A stretch of DNA of 64,000 nt from Oceanobacillus sojae (GTDB lineage Bacteria > Bacillota > Bacilli > Bacillales > Amphibacillaceae), in contig NZ_BJYM01000005.1 of the NCBI RefSeq assembly GCF_007991515.1, positions 62,001 to 126,000 on the forward strand, read 5' to 3'. The notes under the pieces were generated by a model that saw nothing but the letters and a program-made list of their open reading frames with translations, did no database searches and was not told the origin of the DNA. Position numbers and translations under genes: made by a program. Numbering within the stretch: position 1 is the stretch's first letter; the number at the start of each line of letters is the position of its first letter. Positions 9,082 to 17,828 of this stretch are shown piece after piece.

Positions 9082-10470
9082 TTATTGATGTACCCCTCCT
9101 TTTTTTACTAAGCCCAGTAAAATTGCCCCTACTACTGTGCCACAGCAAATACCAAATACCCAAAGTAATGGATTATCAAATACATTCGGTATTAAAGTCG
9201 CCCATAAACCGCCATGCGGAACCCGGCAAGCGGCTTCAAATATAAGTGACAATGTCGACGAAACAGAACTACCAATCATAATACATGGTATGACTCGCAA
9301 TGGATCGCTTACTGCAAATGGAATTGCACCTTCAGTAATATTTGATGCTCCTAAGATCCAGGCTGATTTACCCATTTCTTTCTCTTCTACAGAGTATTTG
9401 TTTTTAAATAAAATAGTGGATAGGGCTAAAGCAAGCGGTGGAGTTACTCCCCCAGCCATAACAGCTGCAAAAGGCTCATAATTACCTTCCGCAAAAGCAA
9501 TCATACTAAATGCAAAGATAGATTTATTAAGCGGTCCACCCATATCAAAAGCCATCATACTACCTGTAATAATACCTAATAATATTTTATTGCCGGTCTC
9601 TAAATTACTTAATGCTGTTTCAAGGATATCCAATAAAGCTGCGATCGGAGTGCCTATAACAAAAATTAAAATTAAACCTGTGAGGCCTACAGATAATACA
9701 GGAACTAATAAAACAGCTTTTATTGATTCAATACTTTTAGGAACTTTGATCCATTTAATTAAATATTTGGTGATATAGCCAGCTAAAAATCCACCAATTA
9801 TTCCTCCAAGAAAACCTGCCCCTATTATTTGAGCTATCAAACCACTCAATAGTCCTGATGTTATTCCTGCTCTATTGGCAATAGAATATGCAATTCCTGC
9901 AGCGAGAACCGGGACCATAAGTCCTAATGCACCGTCCCCTCCACCAATTAAATTTAATGCGGCAGCAATTGGATTATACGATGGATCACCTTCTGTTGAA
10001 GAATCCAATCCCCAGATAAAACTGATAGCTAGTAATATTCCCCCAGCCACTACAACTGGGGTCATAAAACTAACACCGGTCATTAAGTGTTTATAGACTT
10101 CTGGCAGTTCTTTATTTTTCGTTTCTTTACCATCTGGACTTTCAGATATTTTATTTTCTTGAACTTTTGCACTTTGAAATGCCTCATCTATTAACCCGGC
10201 AGCATCTTTAATAGCTCTGGAGATATCTGCTTCAAAAACTTTTTTACCTTCAAAACGGTCTTTATTCACTTTCTTACCAGAAGCAATTAAAACAACATCT
10301 GCATTCATTATTTCATCTTCAGAAAGAATATTCTCTGCTCCCAAAGCACCTTGTGTCTCAACTTTAACCCAAATATCTTTTTCTTTAGCCGCTTCTATAA
10401 TTGCTTCAGCAGCCATATAAGTATGAGCAACTCCAGTCGGGCATGTTGTAACAGCTACTAATCTGGTCAA
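9082..10470 (-). CDS. PTS fructose-family transporter, EIIBC component
   Basis: Membrane permease that imports and phosphorylates a sugar, 462 residues. The EIIB domain (residues 1 to about 100) has the phosphocysteine C10 in TTCPTGVAHT. A charged linker leads to the EIIC domain (about 125-460), with some nine hydrophobic helices and Gly-rich loops (MAFDMGGPLNKS, AGGVTPPLA, NITEGAIPFA) typical of the fructose family. No EIIA domain is fused; it is supplied by the preceding gene. It is probably co-transcribed with the EIIA and aldolase genes. Family membership suggests a ketose or ketose-like substrate. Confidence 0.9.
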   Translation of the reverse strand: MTRLVAVTTCPTGVAHTYMAAEAIIEAAKEKDIWVKVETQGALGAENILSEDEIMNADVVLIASGKKVNKDRFEGKKVFEADISRAIKDAAGLIDEAFQSAKVQENKISESPDGKETKNKELPEVYKHLMTGVSFMTPVVVAGGILLAISFIWGLDSSTEGDPSYNPIAAALNLIGGGDGALGLMVPVLAAGIAYSIANRAGITSGLLSGLIAQIIGAGFLGGIIGGFLAGYITKYLIKWIKVPKSIESIKAVLLVPVLSVGLTGLILIFVIGTPIAALLDILETALSNLETGNKILLGIITGSMMAFDMGGPLNKSIFAFSMIAFAEGNYEPFAAVMAGGVTPPLALALSTILFKNKYSVEEKEMGKSAWILGASNITEGAIPFAVSDPLRVIPCIMIGSSVSSTLSLIFEAACRVPHGGLWATLIPNVFDNPLLWVFGICCGTVVGAILLGLVKKGGVHQ

Positions 10471-10528
10471 TTTATTTCCTCCCTTTCTGTTATATCAAAA
10501 GTTTGTTAGATATAAATGAATACAACCG

Positions 10529-10975
10529 TTATTGAATTGTTTTAATTGCTCTGTAAAAATCATCAATATCGTTAGAATATTCCAATAATTTCCTGAAATC
10601 TTCTTTCATTAGATTTTTCGCAAGTGAACTTAATATTCGTAAATGGTTTTCGCTTGAATTTTCAGGAATAGCCAGCATAAATACCAATCTTACATCTTCT
10701 TCCCTTTCTCCATATGAGAGGTTATGTTCTAGTTTTAAAAAACAAATCCCAGCTTCCTTAACCTGTTTTGAAATAGCATGAGGAATAGCTATTCCGTGCC
10801 CGACATAGGTGCTATATTCTTCTTCTCTTTTATAAATATCCAATTCAAATTGTTCTAAATTTGAGACTATTCCGTCTTCAAAGAAAGCTACACACATTTT
10901 CTTAATTAATTCGTGTTTAGTTAATTCATATTCAAATAAAACTCTATTTCTAGAGAATAGTTGTTCAAACTTCAT
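10529..10975 (-). CDS. PTS fructose/mannitol-type EIIA protein
   Basis: Single-domain phosphocarrier of 148 residues passing phosphate from HPr to the EIIB domain of the next gene. The active-site histidine is H66 in GHGIAIPHAIS. I place the start at the ATG at 10975 because AAGGAGA lies 7 bases upstream; an upstream in-frame TTG at 10981 is less likely. The ATG lies 2 bases after the stop of the activator gene, so the two are translationally close. Confidence 0.88.
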   Translation of the reverse strand: MKFEQLFSRNRVLFEYELTKHELIKKMCVAFFEDGIVSNLEQFELDIYKREEEYSTYVGHGIAIPHAISKQVKEAGICFLKLEHNLSYGEREEDVRLVFMLAIPENSSENHLRILSSLAKNLMKEDFRKLLEYSNDIDDFYRAIKTIQ

Positions 10976-10977
10976 TT

Positions 10978-12906
10978 TCAATCTCCTTTTAAAATATACT
11001 TTTTCAATTCTTCTAATTGATTTTCATTATCAATATTTCTAATTAATTCAGTTCTTTCTAAACAGCTATATAGTCTGACAAAAAAGTTTCTATTTTCACT
11101 CAGTTTTTCAAATCTTAATAGCAAAAGTAATACGATATCGACTTCTTCCTTTCCCCATGACACTTTTTTATTATTTTTGATAATAAATACAGCTTGTTTT
11201 TTAATATATGCACTGTTCCCATGTGGTATGGCGATTCCTTGCCCTATTGAAGTAGATGATCTTTTTTCACGCTCAAATACACTTTCTAATAACCTATTTG
11301 TACAATACTCTTCATTTGTTGCAATTTGAATATATCTATTTAATATATCTTCCCTGCTATCAGAATCACTTCGAAAGAACCTAAAATCGATATCATTATT
11401 AAGGAAATCGTTTTCATTAGTTTTTAAGATATATTTTTTATTTAAGTGCTCTTTAATTTTTTCAATATCATCCTCACTCACAAAATTTGAGATTCTTATT
11501 ATCTTGTTTCTATAAATTGGTTTAGTTAGAATAGGTCTTGTGGTTAAAATCACATCACAATTTTGTAATTGAAATTCTTCAATGTTCATTGTAGTTTTCA
11601 TATCATGTATTAATAAATTTTGAAATTTTTTCATAAGCCGCATTGCCATTAATTGAGTTTGACCAATCCCGCTATCACTAATCAATAAAACCTTATGAAA
11701 TTCTTTATTAAGGTTTGTTTCATAAATTGAACTAATGTATATCGTTATAAAACCTATTTCATCTTCATTAAATGATACATTAAATTCTTCTTCAATTATT
11801 TGAACATTGGTAAGCACCATCGAATAAAATTTCCCGTATTCTTGTTTTATTTTGGGTAATATTGGATTATTGGGTTTTATCCCTTCTTTACTTCGATTAA
11901 TAGCCTGGGATAAATGATACGCCAAATTTTTAATTAAAAGTTCATTTTCTTCATTATATTTAATATCCATAATCGAATTTAACAGGCTTCGGGACATTTC
12001 TAATAATTTATTATTTATTTGATAGTCATCATTGGATGCAAAACGGTTCAAAACACATCTTTTCCATAAATATATATAATCATTTTCTTTGAGGAAAATT
12101 TGGTTATCTAAGAATAGTTTGATAAATTCTCTAAATCGGATTTTATCTTTATCCAAATCGTATTCTACATATTGGATATCATTATCTATACTGCTGCGAT
12201 ATTGACTGATTATTATTTGAAGAATCAACTCTTTTCTACCTTCATCAGTAAAGGGTTTTAATATTTTCTGTTGAACTTTCTCAACTACATAAATGGCTCT
12301 AACCAATTCTTTTTCCAGAAGAAGTTCATCCAGAACCATTTGAATCCCTTCATCAAACTTTATATCTTTATTTAAGCTTTTCTTATAAAAAAAGCTTGTT
12401 TGCAAAATAGTTTTCTCAAGAAGCTGCCTTATTAAGATTTCATCTCCTAAAATACTAACCCCTGAATTTTGTGTTTTCTTAATAACAAGGTCCAGAGGCT
12501 CAATATATTTTTGCAAATCATTTAAATCTTGAATGATATGATTTCTCGAAACTAGATGCCGGTCCATTAATCCTTTAATTGTATATTCTTCTTTTCCAAG
12601 TAACAAATCCAATAAAATATGATTTTGTCTTAATTCATGCTGATAATTTTTTGAACCAAGGCTTTTTAAAATTCTTCGTTTTAAAGATCCTAATTCTTCT
12701 GTTTCGCCTTCTAAATATATACCAACATTGTTTTTTAGAATTAATTTAACACGATTCCCTAATAATTGATTCAACATTTCATTATGAAGTCTATTCCACA
12801 CTGTTTTTTCTGAAATCATAAAATGTCTTGAAATTTCCTTAATCGTTACAGGACATGAACATTCAAGCAGATAATAAATGATATCCTCAACTGTTGGTTT
12901 CTTCAT
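10978..12906 (-). CDS. PRD-containing transcriptional activator with EIIB-like and EIIA domains (MtlR/LicR type)
   Basis: Regulator of 642 residues. It begins with a helix-turn-helix (about 1-60, CPVTIKEISRHFMISEKTVWNRL), then a second DNA-binding-like region, two PTS regulation domains (about 180-395, with conserved His as in LAYHLSQAI), an EIIB-like domain (about 405-485) and an EIIA domain (about 500-642) with the GIAIPHGN histidine. In the EIIB-like domain the expected Cys before SGIG is Ser (ISDSGIG), so Cys phosphorylation is probably lost there. The architecture is that of local activators of PTS operons. It follows the oxidoreductase gene by 17 bases. Confidence 0.87.
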   Translation of the reverse strand: MKKPTVEDIIYYLLECSCPVTIKEISRHFMISEKTVWNRLHNEMLNQLLGNRVKLILKNNVGIYLEGETEELGSLKRRILKSLGSKNYQHELRQNHILLDLLLGKEEYTIKGLMDRHLVSRNHIIQDLNDLQKYIEPLDLVIKKTQNSGVSILGDEILIRQLLEKTILQTSFFYKKSLNKDIKFDEGIQMVLDELLLEKELVRAIYVVEKVQQKILKPFTDEGRKELILQIIISQYRSSIDNDIQYVEYDLDKDKIRFREFIKLFLDNQIFLKENDYIYLWKRCVLNRFASNDDYQINNKLLEMSRSLLNSIMDIKYNEENELLIKNLAYHLSQAINRSKEGIKPNNPILPKIKQEYGKFYSMVLTNVQIIEEEFNVSFNEDEIGFITIYISSIYETNLNKEFHKVLLISDSGIGQTQLMAMRLMKKFQNLLIHDMKTTMNIEEFQLQNCDVILTTRPILTKPIYRNKIIRISNFVSEDDIEKIKEHLNKKYILKTNENDFLNNDIDFRFFRSDSDSREDILNRYIQIATNEEYCTNRLLESVFEREKRSSTSIGQGIAIPHGNSAYIKKQAVFIIKNNKKVSWGKEEVDIVLLLLLRFEKLSENRNFFVRLYSCLERTELIRNIDNENQLEELKKYILKGD

Positions 12907-12923
12907 AATATTCTCCCTAAACT

Positions 12924-13871
12924 TTATTTTAGCCCTTCAATTGTAAGTAATTTATCCATAAGATACACAACATCCATCGTTTGATTTATATAATCTTTGC
13001 CTGCTTTCCTATTCTTGATTGTTTCTTCAATATCTAAAATTTCATACATTAAGGCATTATTTGTATTTCCGCATTTAATCGTTTCTTTTTTCCCATCAGG
13101 ATAGGTAACGACAGCTTTATCAGCTCTGACATAGTTATCGATTGTTATATAAGCTTTCTCTCCAGCAATAATTGCTTTTTTAGGGAGTTTTGATCGAAAT
13201 GTTATGTTTGCGTTTCCGATAATATCCTTATCTGTTTTAACGGCTATACTCCACATCTCATCAACACCTGTTTTATATTTTGACATTACATGCTTTATCT
13301 CGATAATTTCATCTTGCAGAAAAAAACGTAAGAATGATAACACATATGTGCCAATATCAAGCATGGCACCACCACCTAATTCCTTACTAAAAAAACGATT
13401 CGAAGGGTTATCTTCTTTTAAGCTACCTAAATTAGCATTAACATATTTTATTTTTCCCAGTTTCCCTTGCTCTATTAAGTTTTTAATTTCGGTAAAAAGC
13501 GGCATATGATAAATTGTCATTGCCTCAGCTAGTATCAAATCATGTTCTTGTGCATATAAATAAGCTTTTTTCAGTTCCTCATAGTTATCCCAAATCGCTT
13601 TTTCACATAAAACATGCTTCCCACTCTTTAAACAATCCATGATGTTTTGATAATGTTGTGAATTAACGGTAGCTATATACACAATATCAATATCCCTATC
13701 GTTTAATAATTCTTCATATGATTTATATACCTTCTTAATATTGTACTGATTTTGAAAATCTAAAGCTTTTTGATAATTTCTTGAGCTGACCCCATAAACA
13801 GACCCTGCTGCTTCCATACTTTCAGCAAATTCGTGAGCAATATTTCCAAGACCTATAATCCCCCAATTCAC
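12924..13871 (-). CDS. Gfo/Idh/MocA family oxidoreductase
   Basis: NAD(P)-dependent dehydrogenase of 315 residues. The Rossmann motif GIIGLGNIAHEF is at the N-terminus, and the family motif CEKAIWDN (usually CEKP) lies around residues 93-100. The C-terminal half has GGGAMLDIGTYVLSF, matching the GG...DxG(x)H catalytic region, but the usual His is Tyr here. Substrates of this family are sugars, inositols or glycosyl-nucleotides. It opens the PTS operon, so it may oxidise, reduce or epimerise the sugar. The start is GTG at 13871, preceded by GAGG. A TATACT -10 with no good -35 lies upstream, which fits activator control. Confidence 0.85.
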   Translation of the reverse strand: MNWGIIGLGNIAHEFAESMEAAGSVYGVSSRNYQKALDFQNQYNIKKVYKSYEELLNDRDIDIVYIATVNSQHYQNIMDCLKSGKHVLCEKAIWDNYEELKKAYLYAQEHDLILAEAMTIYHMPLFTEIKNLIEQGKLGKIKYVNANLGSLKEDNPSNRFFSKELGGGAMLDIGTYVLSFLRFFLQDEIIEIKHVMSKYKTGVDEMWSIAVKTDKDIIGNANITFRSKLPKKAIIAGEKAYITIDNYVRADKAVVTYPDGKKETIKCGNTNNALMYEILDIEETIKNRKAGKDYINQTMDVVYLMDKLLTIEGLK

Positions 13872-13904
13872 ATTATTACCTCGCTTCCTTTTAAGATTTG
13901 ATTA

Positions 13905-13910
13905 AAGTAT
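13905..13910 (-). promoter_or_regulatory. Putative -10 of the PTS operon
   Basis: TATACT on the minus strand about 35 bases upstream of the GTG start. No recognisable -35 is found 16-18 bases further up, as expected for an activator-dependent promoter. Confidence 0.4.
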
Positions 13911-14171
13911 AGCAGGCATTTTATTTAAAAAGGGCATTCAATAAATCTTTTTTTTACGACATTGACCAAACAACAGCAGAATAAAAATTGCTATACAGAT
14001 GAATTTATATACTTTTTAATACAAGTTATTCGTTCCTGATACAACCAGTTCAGACTTACAATTTGGGCCAGCTGCTCCCTTGATAATTAAATGTAAGTAT
14101 TTAGGAGAGTATTCTTATTATGAATTTCAAGGTCACAGTTTTAACTTCATATTTTTATTTATCCTATCTTT

Positions 14172-14215
14172 CTAAAAAACCATTAATCGAAGGAGTTCTC
14201 CCCCCGATTAATGGT
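14172..14215 (-). terminator. Terminator after the vWA gene
   Basis: 11-bp stem (14179-14189 with 14205-14215), followed on the minus strand by a run of six T. It lies about 75 bases downstream of the vWA gene. The rest of the 13872-14289 gap holds the PTS operon promoter region and no open frame of note. Confidence 0.75.
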
Positions 14216-14289
14216 CTCATAAAGATTACAATCACACACTTGTTTTTACACTATACTTAAATACAACAGAAAAATTAATACTGAGACTT

Positions 14290-14943
14290 TTATTCCTGAC
14301 CATCCCGCATCCCGAAATCATCTTCAAGCTGTTCCTTCCAGTTCTCGGAAATACTATGATTGGAGCGAAAATGACTTACTGTTTCACTGATAACATCATA
14401 ATTAAGCGAGGTCCCCACACTATCTGCATGGTAATTTGCTGCTCTGTCTTTTCCGATGCCAAAACGGCCGGCTGCAGCAACTGCATCGATATTTGCACCA
14501 AGAAAAATAAATTCCCAGTTATATTTACTCTTTTGATGTTCAATCATCTTATGGACTTTTTCATAATCGAATTCCCGGCTTGCGTTTTCCAGGCCATCCG
14601 TAATAATGACGAACATCACATTTTCCGGCCGTTCCGCTTCAACTGTATTTTTTAATGCATTGCCGATGTTGTTCACGGTCTTTCCTGCTGCATCTAAAAG
14701 CGCCGTAAACCCTTTTACATTATATTCTTTATCTGTGATTGGCCCGATATCTTGAATATTCACCCGATCATGCAGCAATTCATACTCATTATCAAATAAA
14801 ACAGTCGTCACAACAGCATTACCAGGTTCCTTTTTCTGCTTCTCCAGGAGGGTGTTATATCCATAGATTGTCTCTCCTTCAAGCCCTCTCATTGAACCAC
14901 TTCCGTCTAAAATAAATACAAGTTCTGTTAAATCTTTTTTCAT
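14290..14943 (-). CDS. von Willebrand factor type A domain protein
   Basis: Cytoplasmic protein of 217 residues without signal peptide or membrane segment, consisting of one vWA domain. The metal-ion-dependent adhesion site is complete: DGSGSM (residues 13-18), a Thr in VKGFTALLDA, and an Asp in ITDGLENAS. Such stand-alone vWA proteins act as binding partners or scaffolds; the function here is unknown. AGGAGATG precedes the ATG. It lies 92 bases downstream of the macro-domain gene on the same strand. Confidence 0.85.
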   Translation of the reverse strand: MKKDLTELVFILDGSGSMRGLEGETIYGYNTLLEKQKKEPGNAVVTTVLFDNEYELLHDRVNIQDIGPITDKEYNVKGFTALLDAAGKTVNNIGNALKNTVEAERPENVMFVIITDGLENASREFDYEKVHKMIEHQKSKYNWEFIFLGANIDAVAAAGRFGIGKDRAANYHADSVGTSLNYDVISETVSHFRSNHSISENWKEQLEDDFGMRDGQE

Positions 14944-14994
14944 TCTATCATCTCCTAATCACTTATTATGATGATAGAATATCATTCTCTATGA

Positions 14995-15020
14995 ATAAAA
15001 AGGTCGCATACAAAGCGACA
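14995..15020 (-). terminator. Weak terminator-like hairpin between macro and vWA genes
   Basis: 5-bp GC-rich stem (15003-15007 with 15015-15019), followed on the minus strand by CTTTTTATT. The stem is short, so read-through into the vWA gene is likely. Confidence 0.45.
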
Positions 15021-15035
15021 TATTTCTGCTGTGCT

Positions 15036-16025
15036 TTACACTCCCAGAAGCTTTTGATCAAAAGCAAATAAAGCTTCATTGATCTCCAAAATATTATAAT
15101 TTTCTTTTTCAATAAAATACTCGATGATAATATCAAATTTACTGCTTCGTGAAAGTGCAAAGCCGGCACGAAGTAACAAATCCCTTGTTTCATCAAGATT
15201 TAGCTTTAATGCCATCGCAAAGGAAATAACTGTAGACTTACTTGGCTGATAATGAACATCATTACGGATTTTTGAAAACAGCTTCCGGTCGATATTTGCT
15301 TTTTTATACGCTTCTGCATCTGACATACCTTTTTCATCAATCAAGCGCAGCAGCATCTGTGAAAAAGTTGCTTCCATACCGTTAACAACATCTGTTAAGT
15401 TTCTCTTGCTTACATATTCATCCTCTGGTTCTCCCAGAGAAGCCTCTTTAAAAAGACGTACTTCATCATACCGATTTCTCCGATCTACAGGCTGTTCTTC
15501 TACATACTTATCATCAATATATTGCTTAATGGATGAAAACAGCTTCTCTGACAAGGTAAATGCGGCATTATCAAACACAACAAGATAAACCTGCATCTCA
15601 TTCTGTAACAAAAAATCGCTAATTACGGAGACTGCCACTTTAAACGCTTTATCCTTGGGATATCCGTAAACACCCGAAGAGATGAGTGGAAAAGCAATGC
15701 TCTCTAATTGATATTCCTTTGCTAATGCAAGGGAATGCCGATAGCAATCCGACAGCAATTTCTCTTCATTACTTTTTCCGCCATGCCAGACTGGTCCGAC
15801 AGTGTGAATAACATACTCGGCCGGTAACTGATAGCCCTTTGTTATTTTAGCCTGTCCTGTTTTACATCCTCCAAGAGTGCGGCATTCCTCTAATAATTCA
15901 GGTCCTGCCACTCTATGAATTGCTCCATCAGCTCCGCCTCCTCCAAGCAAAGTGGAATTAGCTGGATTCACAATTGCATCTGTCTGGACTTTTGTTATAT
16001 CGTTGCGAATAATTTGAAATGGCAT
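15036..16025 (-). CDS. Macro domain protein with a C-terminal helical, XRE-like domain
   Basis: Protein of 329 residues. Residues 1 to about 165 form a macro domain with [31 protein letters not shown] and [11 protein letters not shown], the ADP-ribose-binding and catalytic loops of the MacroD type that removes ADP-ribose or O-acetyl groups. A charged linker (about 175-215) leads to a helical C-terminal domain (about 220-329). Its region [18 protein letters not shown]...[27 protein letters not shown] resembles a helix-turn-helix of the XRE/Cro type. It may sense ADP-ribosyl metabolites and regulate, but that is inference. GGAGGTG precedes the ATG. Confidence 0.87.
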   Translation of the reverse strand: MPFQIIRNDITKVQTDAIVNPANSTLLGGGGADGAIHRVAGPELLEECRTLGGCKTGQAKITKGYQLPAEYVIHTVGPVWHGGKSNEEKLLSDCYRHSLALAKEYQLESIAFPLISSGVYGYPKDKAFKVAVSVISDFLLQNEMQVYLVVFDNAAFTLSEKLFSSIKQYIDDKYVEEQPVDRRNRYDEVRLFKEASLGEPEDEYVSKRNLTDVVNGMEATFSQMLLRLIDEKGMSDAEAYKKANIDRKLFSKIRNDVHYQPSKSTVISFAMALKLNLDETRDLLLRAGFALSRSSKFDIIIEYFIEKENYNILEINEALFAFDQKLLGV

Positions 16026-16175
16026 AAAGACACCTCCAGATGACTTGCTTTACATTTTATCATGTTTATAGAAAAGTTAGTATATGGTTGCAAATGAAGA
16101 TAGAAATATCCAAAGGGGTGGCAGCAACTATATTTGCATTTCTCATATGAATTTTTTATTAAAAATAGTTTTTTA

Positions 16176-16220
16176 ACTAAAAAGACGCTTCTATCTTCCA
16201 TAAAGGAATTAGTAAGCGCC
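16176..16220 (-). terminator. Terminator of the VOC gene
   Basis: Imperfect hairpin with arms at 16184-16199 and 16205-16220, outer pairs GGCGCTT/GACGCTT with one mismatch, followed on the minus strand by TTTTTAGTT. Confidence 0.55.
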
Positions 16221-16295
16221 CTTCTTCAATAAATTAATGTATAATAGAAAGCTGTTTGTCCTTTAAAAATCCTGCGCTATTTAAGCACAGAATAC

Positions 16296-16730
16296 TTATT
16301 CAAAATCTTTACTTAAAATATCTACGCGTTCTTCAAAGGACACCTCACGATGAATCTCATGTAACATCCATACATACCCATAGCTATCGGAAAACATGGC
16401 ATTAGAAATACCCATTTCCTCCATTTTCGTGACAGGCTGAATTTCTGTTGCATTAGCAGCCATCGCTTTGTCATATGTTTCTTGAATGTTTGGGACTACG
16501 ACATTAAACCAAAATGATTGCGTATCCCCTTCTTTCGGAGCAAATAACTGATATTCAGGATTCTCATCAAGCATATGAAAACGTGTGCCAAAGATATTGA
16601 ACACCGCTTCATTGTTTCCTGTCTTAAAATTTGTCACCTCTACTACTTCTACATCAAAAATAGATTTGTATTGCTCCAGCGCAGCTTTGCTGTCTTTTAC
16701 AACAAAATCAAATTCCACTCCATTGAACAT
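16296..16730 (-). CDS. VOC superfamily (glyoxalase/PhnB-like) protein
   Basis: 144-residue protein with the paired beta-alpha-beta-beta-beta repeats of the vicinal oxygen chelate fold: FDFVVKDSKAALEQYKSIFDVEVVEV in the first half, and FWFNVVVPNIQETYDKAMAANATEIQPV...SYGYVWMLHE in the second. The closest type is the PhnB-like group, whose substrates are mostly unknown. AGGAG precedes the ATG. The gene appears monocistronic. Confidence 0.78.
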   Translation of the reverse strand: MFNGVEFDFVVKDSKAALEQYKSIFDVEVVEVTNFKTGNNEAVFNIFGTRFHMLDENPEYQLFAPKEGDTQSFWFNVVVPNIQETYDKAMAANATEIQPVTKMEEMGISNAMFSDSYGYVWMLHEIHREVSFEERVDILSKDFE

Positions 16731-16879
16731 TTGGCATTCTCCTGACTTTTAATTATTTTTCATGGCTATCGATTGTTCTTCTATCTTCTGCAATGCACTT
16801 GTTTTTATTCAGAAGCTACTGACGAAAACCAGATTGCAGTATTATATCAAGAAACATCATTCATTAAAAATAATCCTTA

Positions 16880-17494
16880 TTAATTTTGGATATATTTATT
16901 AAAGATATCGCCAAAATCTTTTCTTGTATTCTCATTGTATGTTGTATTTAGCCAATCAAAAGCAAATTTAGCAGCTTTTTCAAATTCATTAGCAATGGTT
17001 CCTTCCTGGAAACGATTGTCAGTGAATAAAGTTTTGGATAATTCCAGACTATCTTTTGCATAGCCTTTAACACGTGCATCACTGTCCTGGATATGTGAAA
17101 TAGTAACTAATGATTTATATAAATCAGCAATAGCCTCGCCTTCTTTTTTCTCTATATCTACAGAAATAGGCTGACTGCCGATTGTAAATTTTATTTCAAG
17201 ATCGAGATCAATCGTACCAGCCGTTTCAACGGAAATATTTTGAATAGGATAGCGATAGTAATCATAGCGATAAATATTCCGCTTACTACTTGTTGCCTTT
17301 TCCCCATCTAAGTGGATCAGGGCACGGTTTGTAAAGCAATACTCATCTGATTTAGATTTAATCAGAAAATGAATTTGCTCTCCTTCTTCATGCAATACGT
17401 AATCATCTGATTCCGTTTTATCGAAATCATCCGGGCGAATAATTTTTCCAATATCACTTAATCCTAATGCATCACTAGCAATCTTTTTAAACAT
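16880..17494 (-). CDS. PH domain-containing protein, YvbH-like
   Basis: Soluble protein of 204 residues. The first about 125 residues look like a bacterial PH domain (FLIKSKSDEYCFTNRALIHLDG ... RYDYYRYPIQNISVETAG), as in B. subtilis YvbH. A helical C-terminal region of about 80 residues follows. The role is unknown. I start it at the ATG at 17494, because GGAGGAGG lies 9 bases upstream; an in-frame ATG further up lacks such a site. Confidence 0.78.
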   Translation of the reverse strand: MFKKIASDALGLSDIGKIIRPDDFDKTESDDYVLHEEGEQIHFLIKSKSDEYCFTNRALIHLDGEKATSSKRNIYRYDYYRYPIQNISVETAGTIDLDLEIKFTIGSQPISVDIEKKEGEAIADLYKSLVTISHIQDSDARVKGYAKDSLELSKTLFTDNRFQEGTIANEFEKAAKFAFDWLNTTYNENTRKDFGDIFNKYIQN

Positions 17495-17654
17495 GCAGCA
17501 ATTCCTCCTCCAATAAATCTTCTCTAAGCGGAAATTATTCATTCAGAACTGAGAGTTGATTCTGTAGTAATTTATTTTAACAATATTATTTTATCGTAAT
17601 TATCTATTATTAGAAAATTTCAGGGTGAAAAATATATGAATAGGCATAAACAGA

Positions 17655-17690
17655 TGAAAAAGGCACTATTTGTAATAGCACCTTTTTCTC
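17655..17690 (-). terminator. Terminator downstream of rlmCD
   Basis: Hairpin AAAAAGG..CTATT / AATAG..CCTTTTT (17657-17687) with a 2-base internal mismatch. T-runs on both sides make it usable in both directions. Confidence 0.6.
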
Positions 17691-17691
17691 T

Positions 17692-17828
17692 TTATTCTTT
17701 TGTATTACCATATTCCAGGTCAATTCCTACTGAAACATTAATGTGGTTTTTTATCACTTTTTTTCTGCCATTTTCACCATTTGTCTCAAAGTAGGAATGC
17801 TTGTAAAACGCCTTGAAATTAAGGATTT
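17692..17828 (-). other. Short open frame after rlmCD, possible gene remnant
   Basis: On the minus strand, one frame overlapping the end of rlmCD stays open for about 45 codons without a start codon (VEILNFKAFYKHSYFETNG..., ending YGNTKE). The composition looks protein-like, with charged and aromatic residues. It may be the tail of a lost gene. I could not identify the family. Confidence 0.25.

Noticed and set aside
14945..14995. Fur/PerR-like sequence GAGAATGATATTCTATCA before the vWA gene
   Set aside because: Only about 12 of 19 positions fit the Fur box; too weak to claim.
15995..16201. Minus-strand frame of 68 codons upstream of the macro gene
   Set aside because: No SD and no family; it overlaps the macro gene start and the upstream gap.
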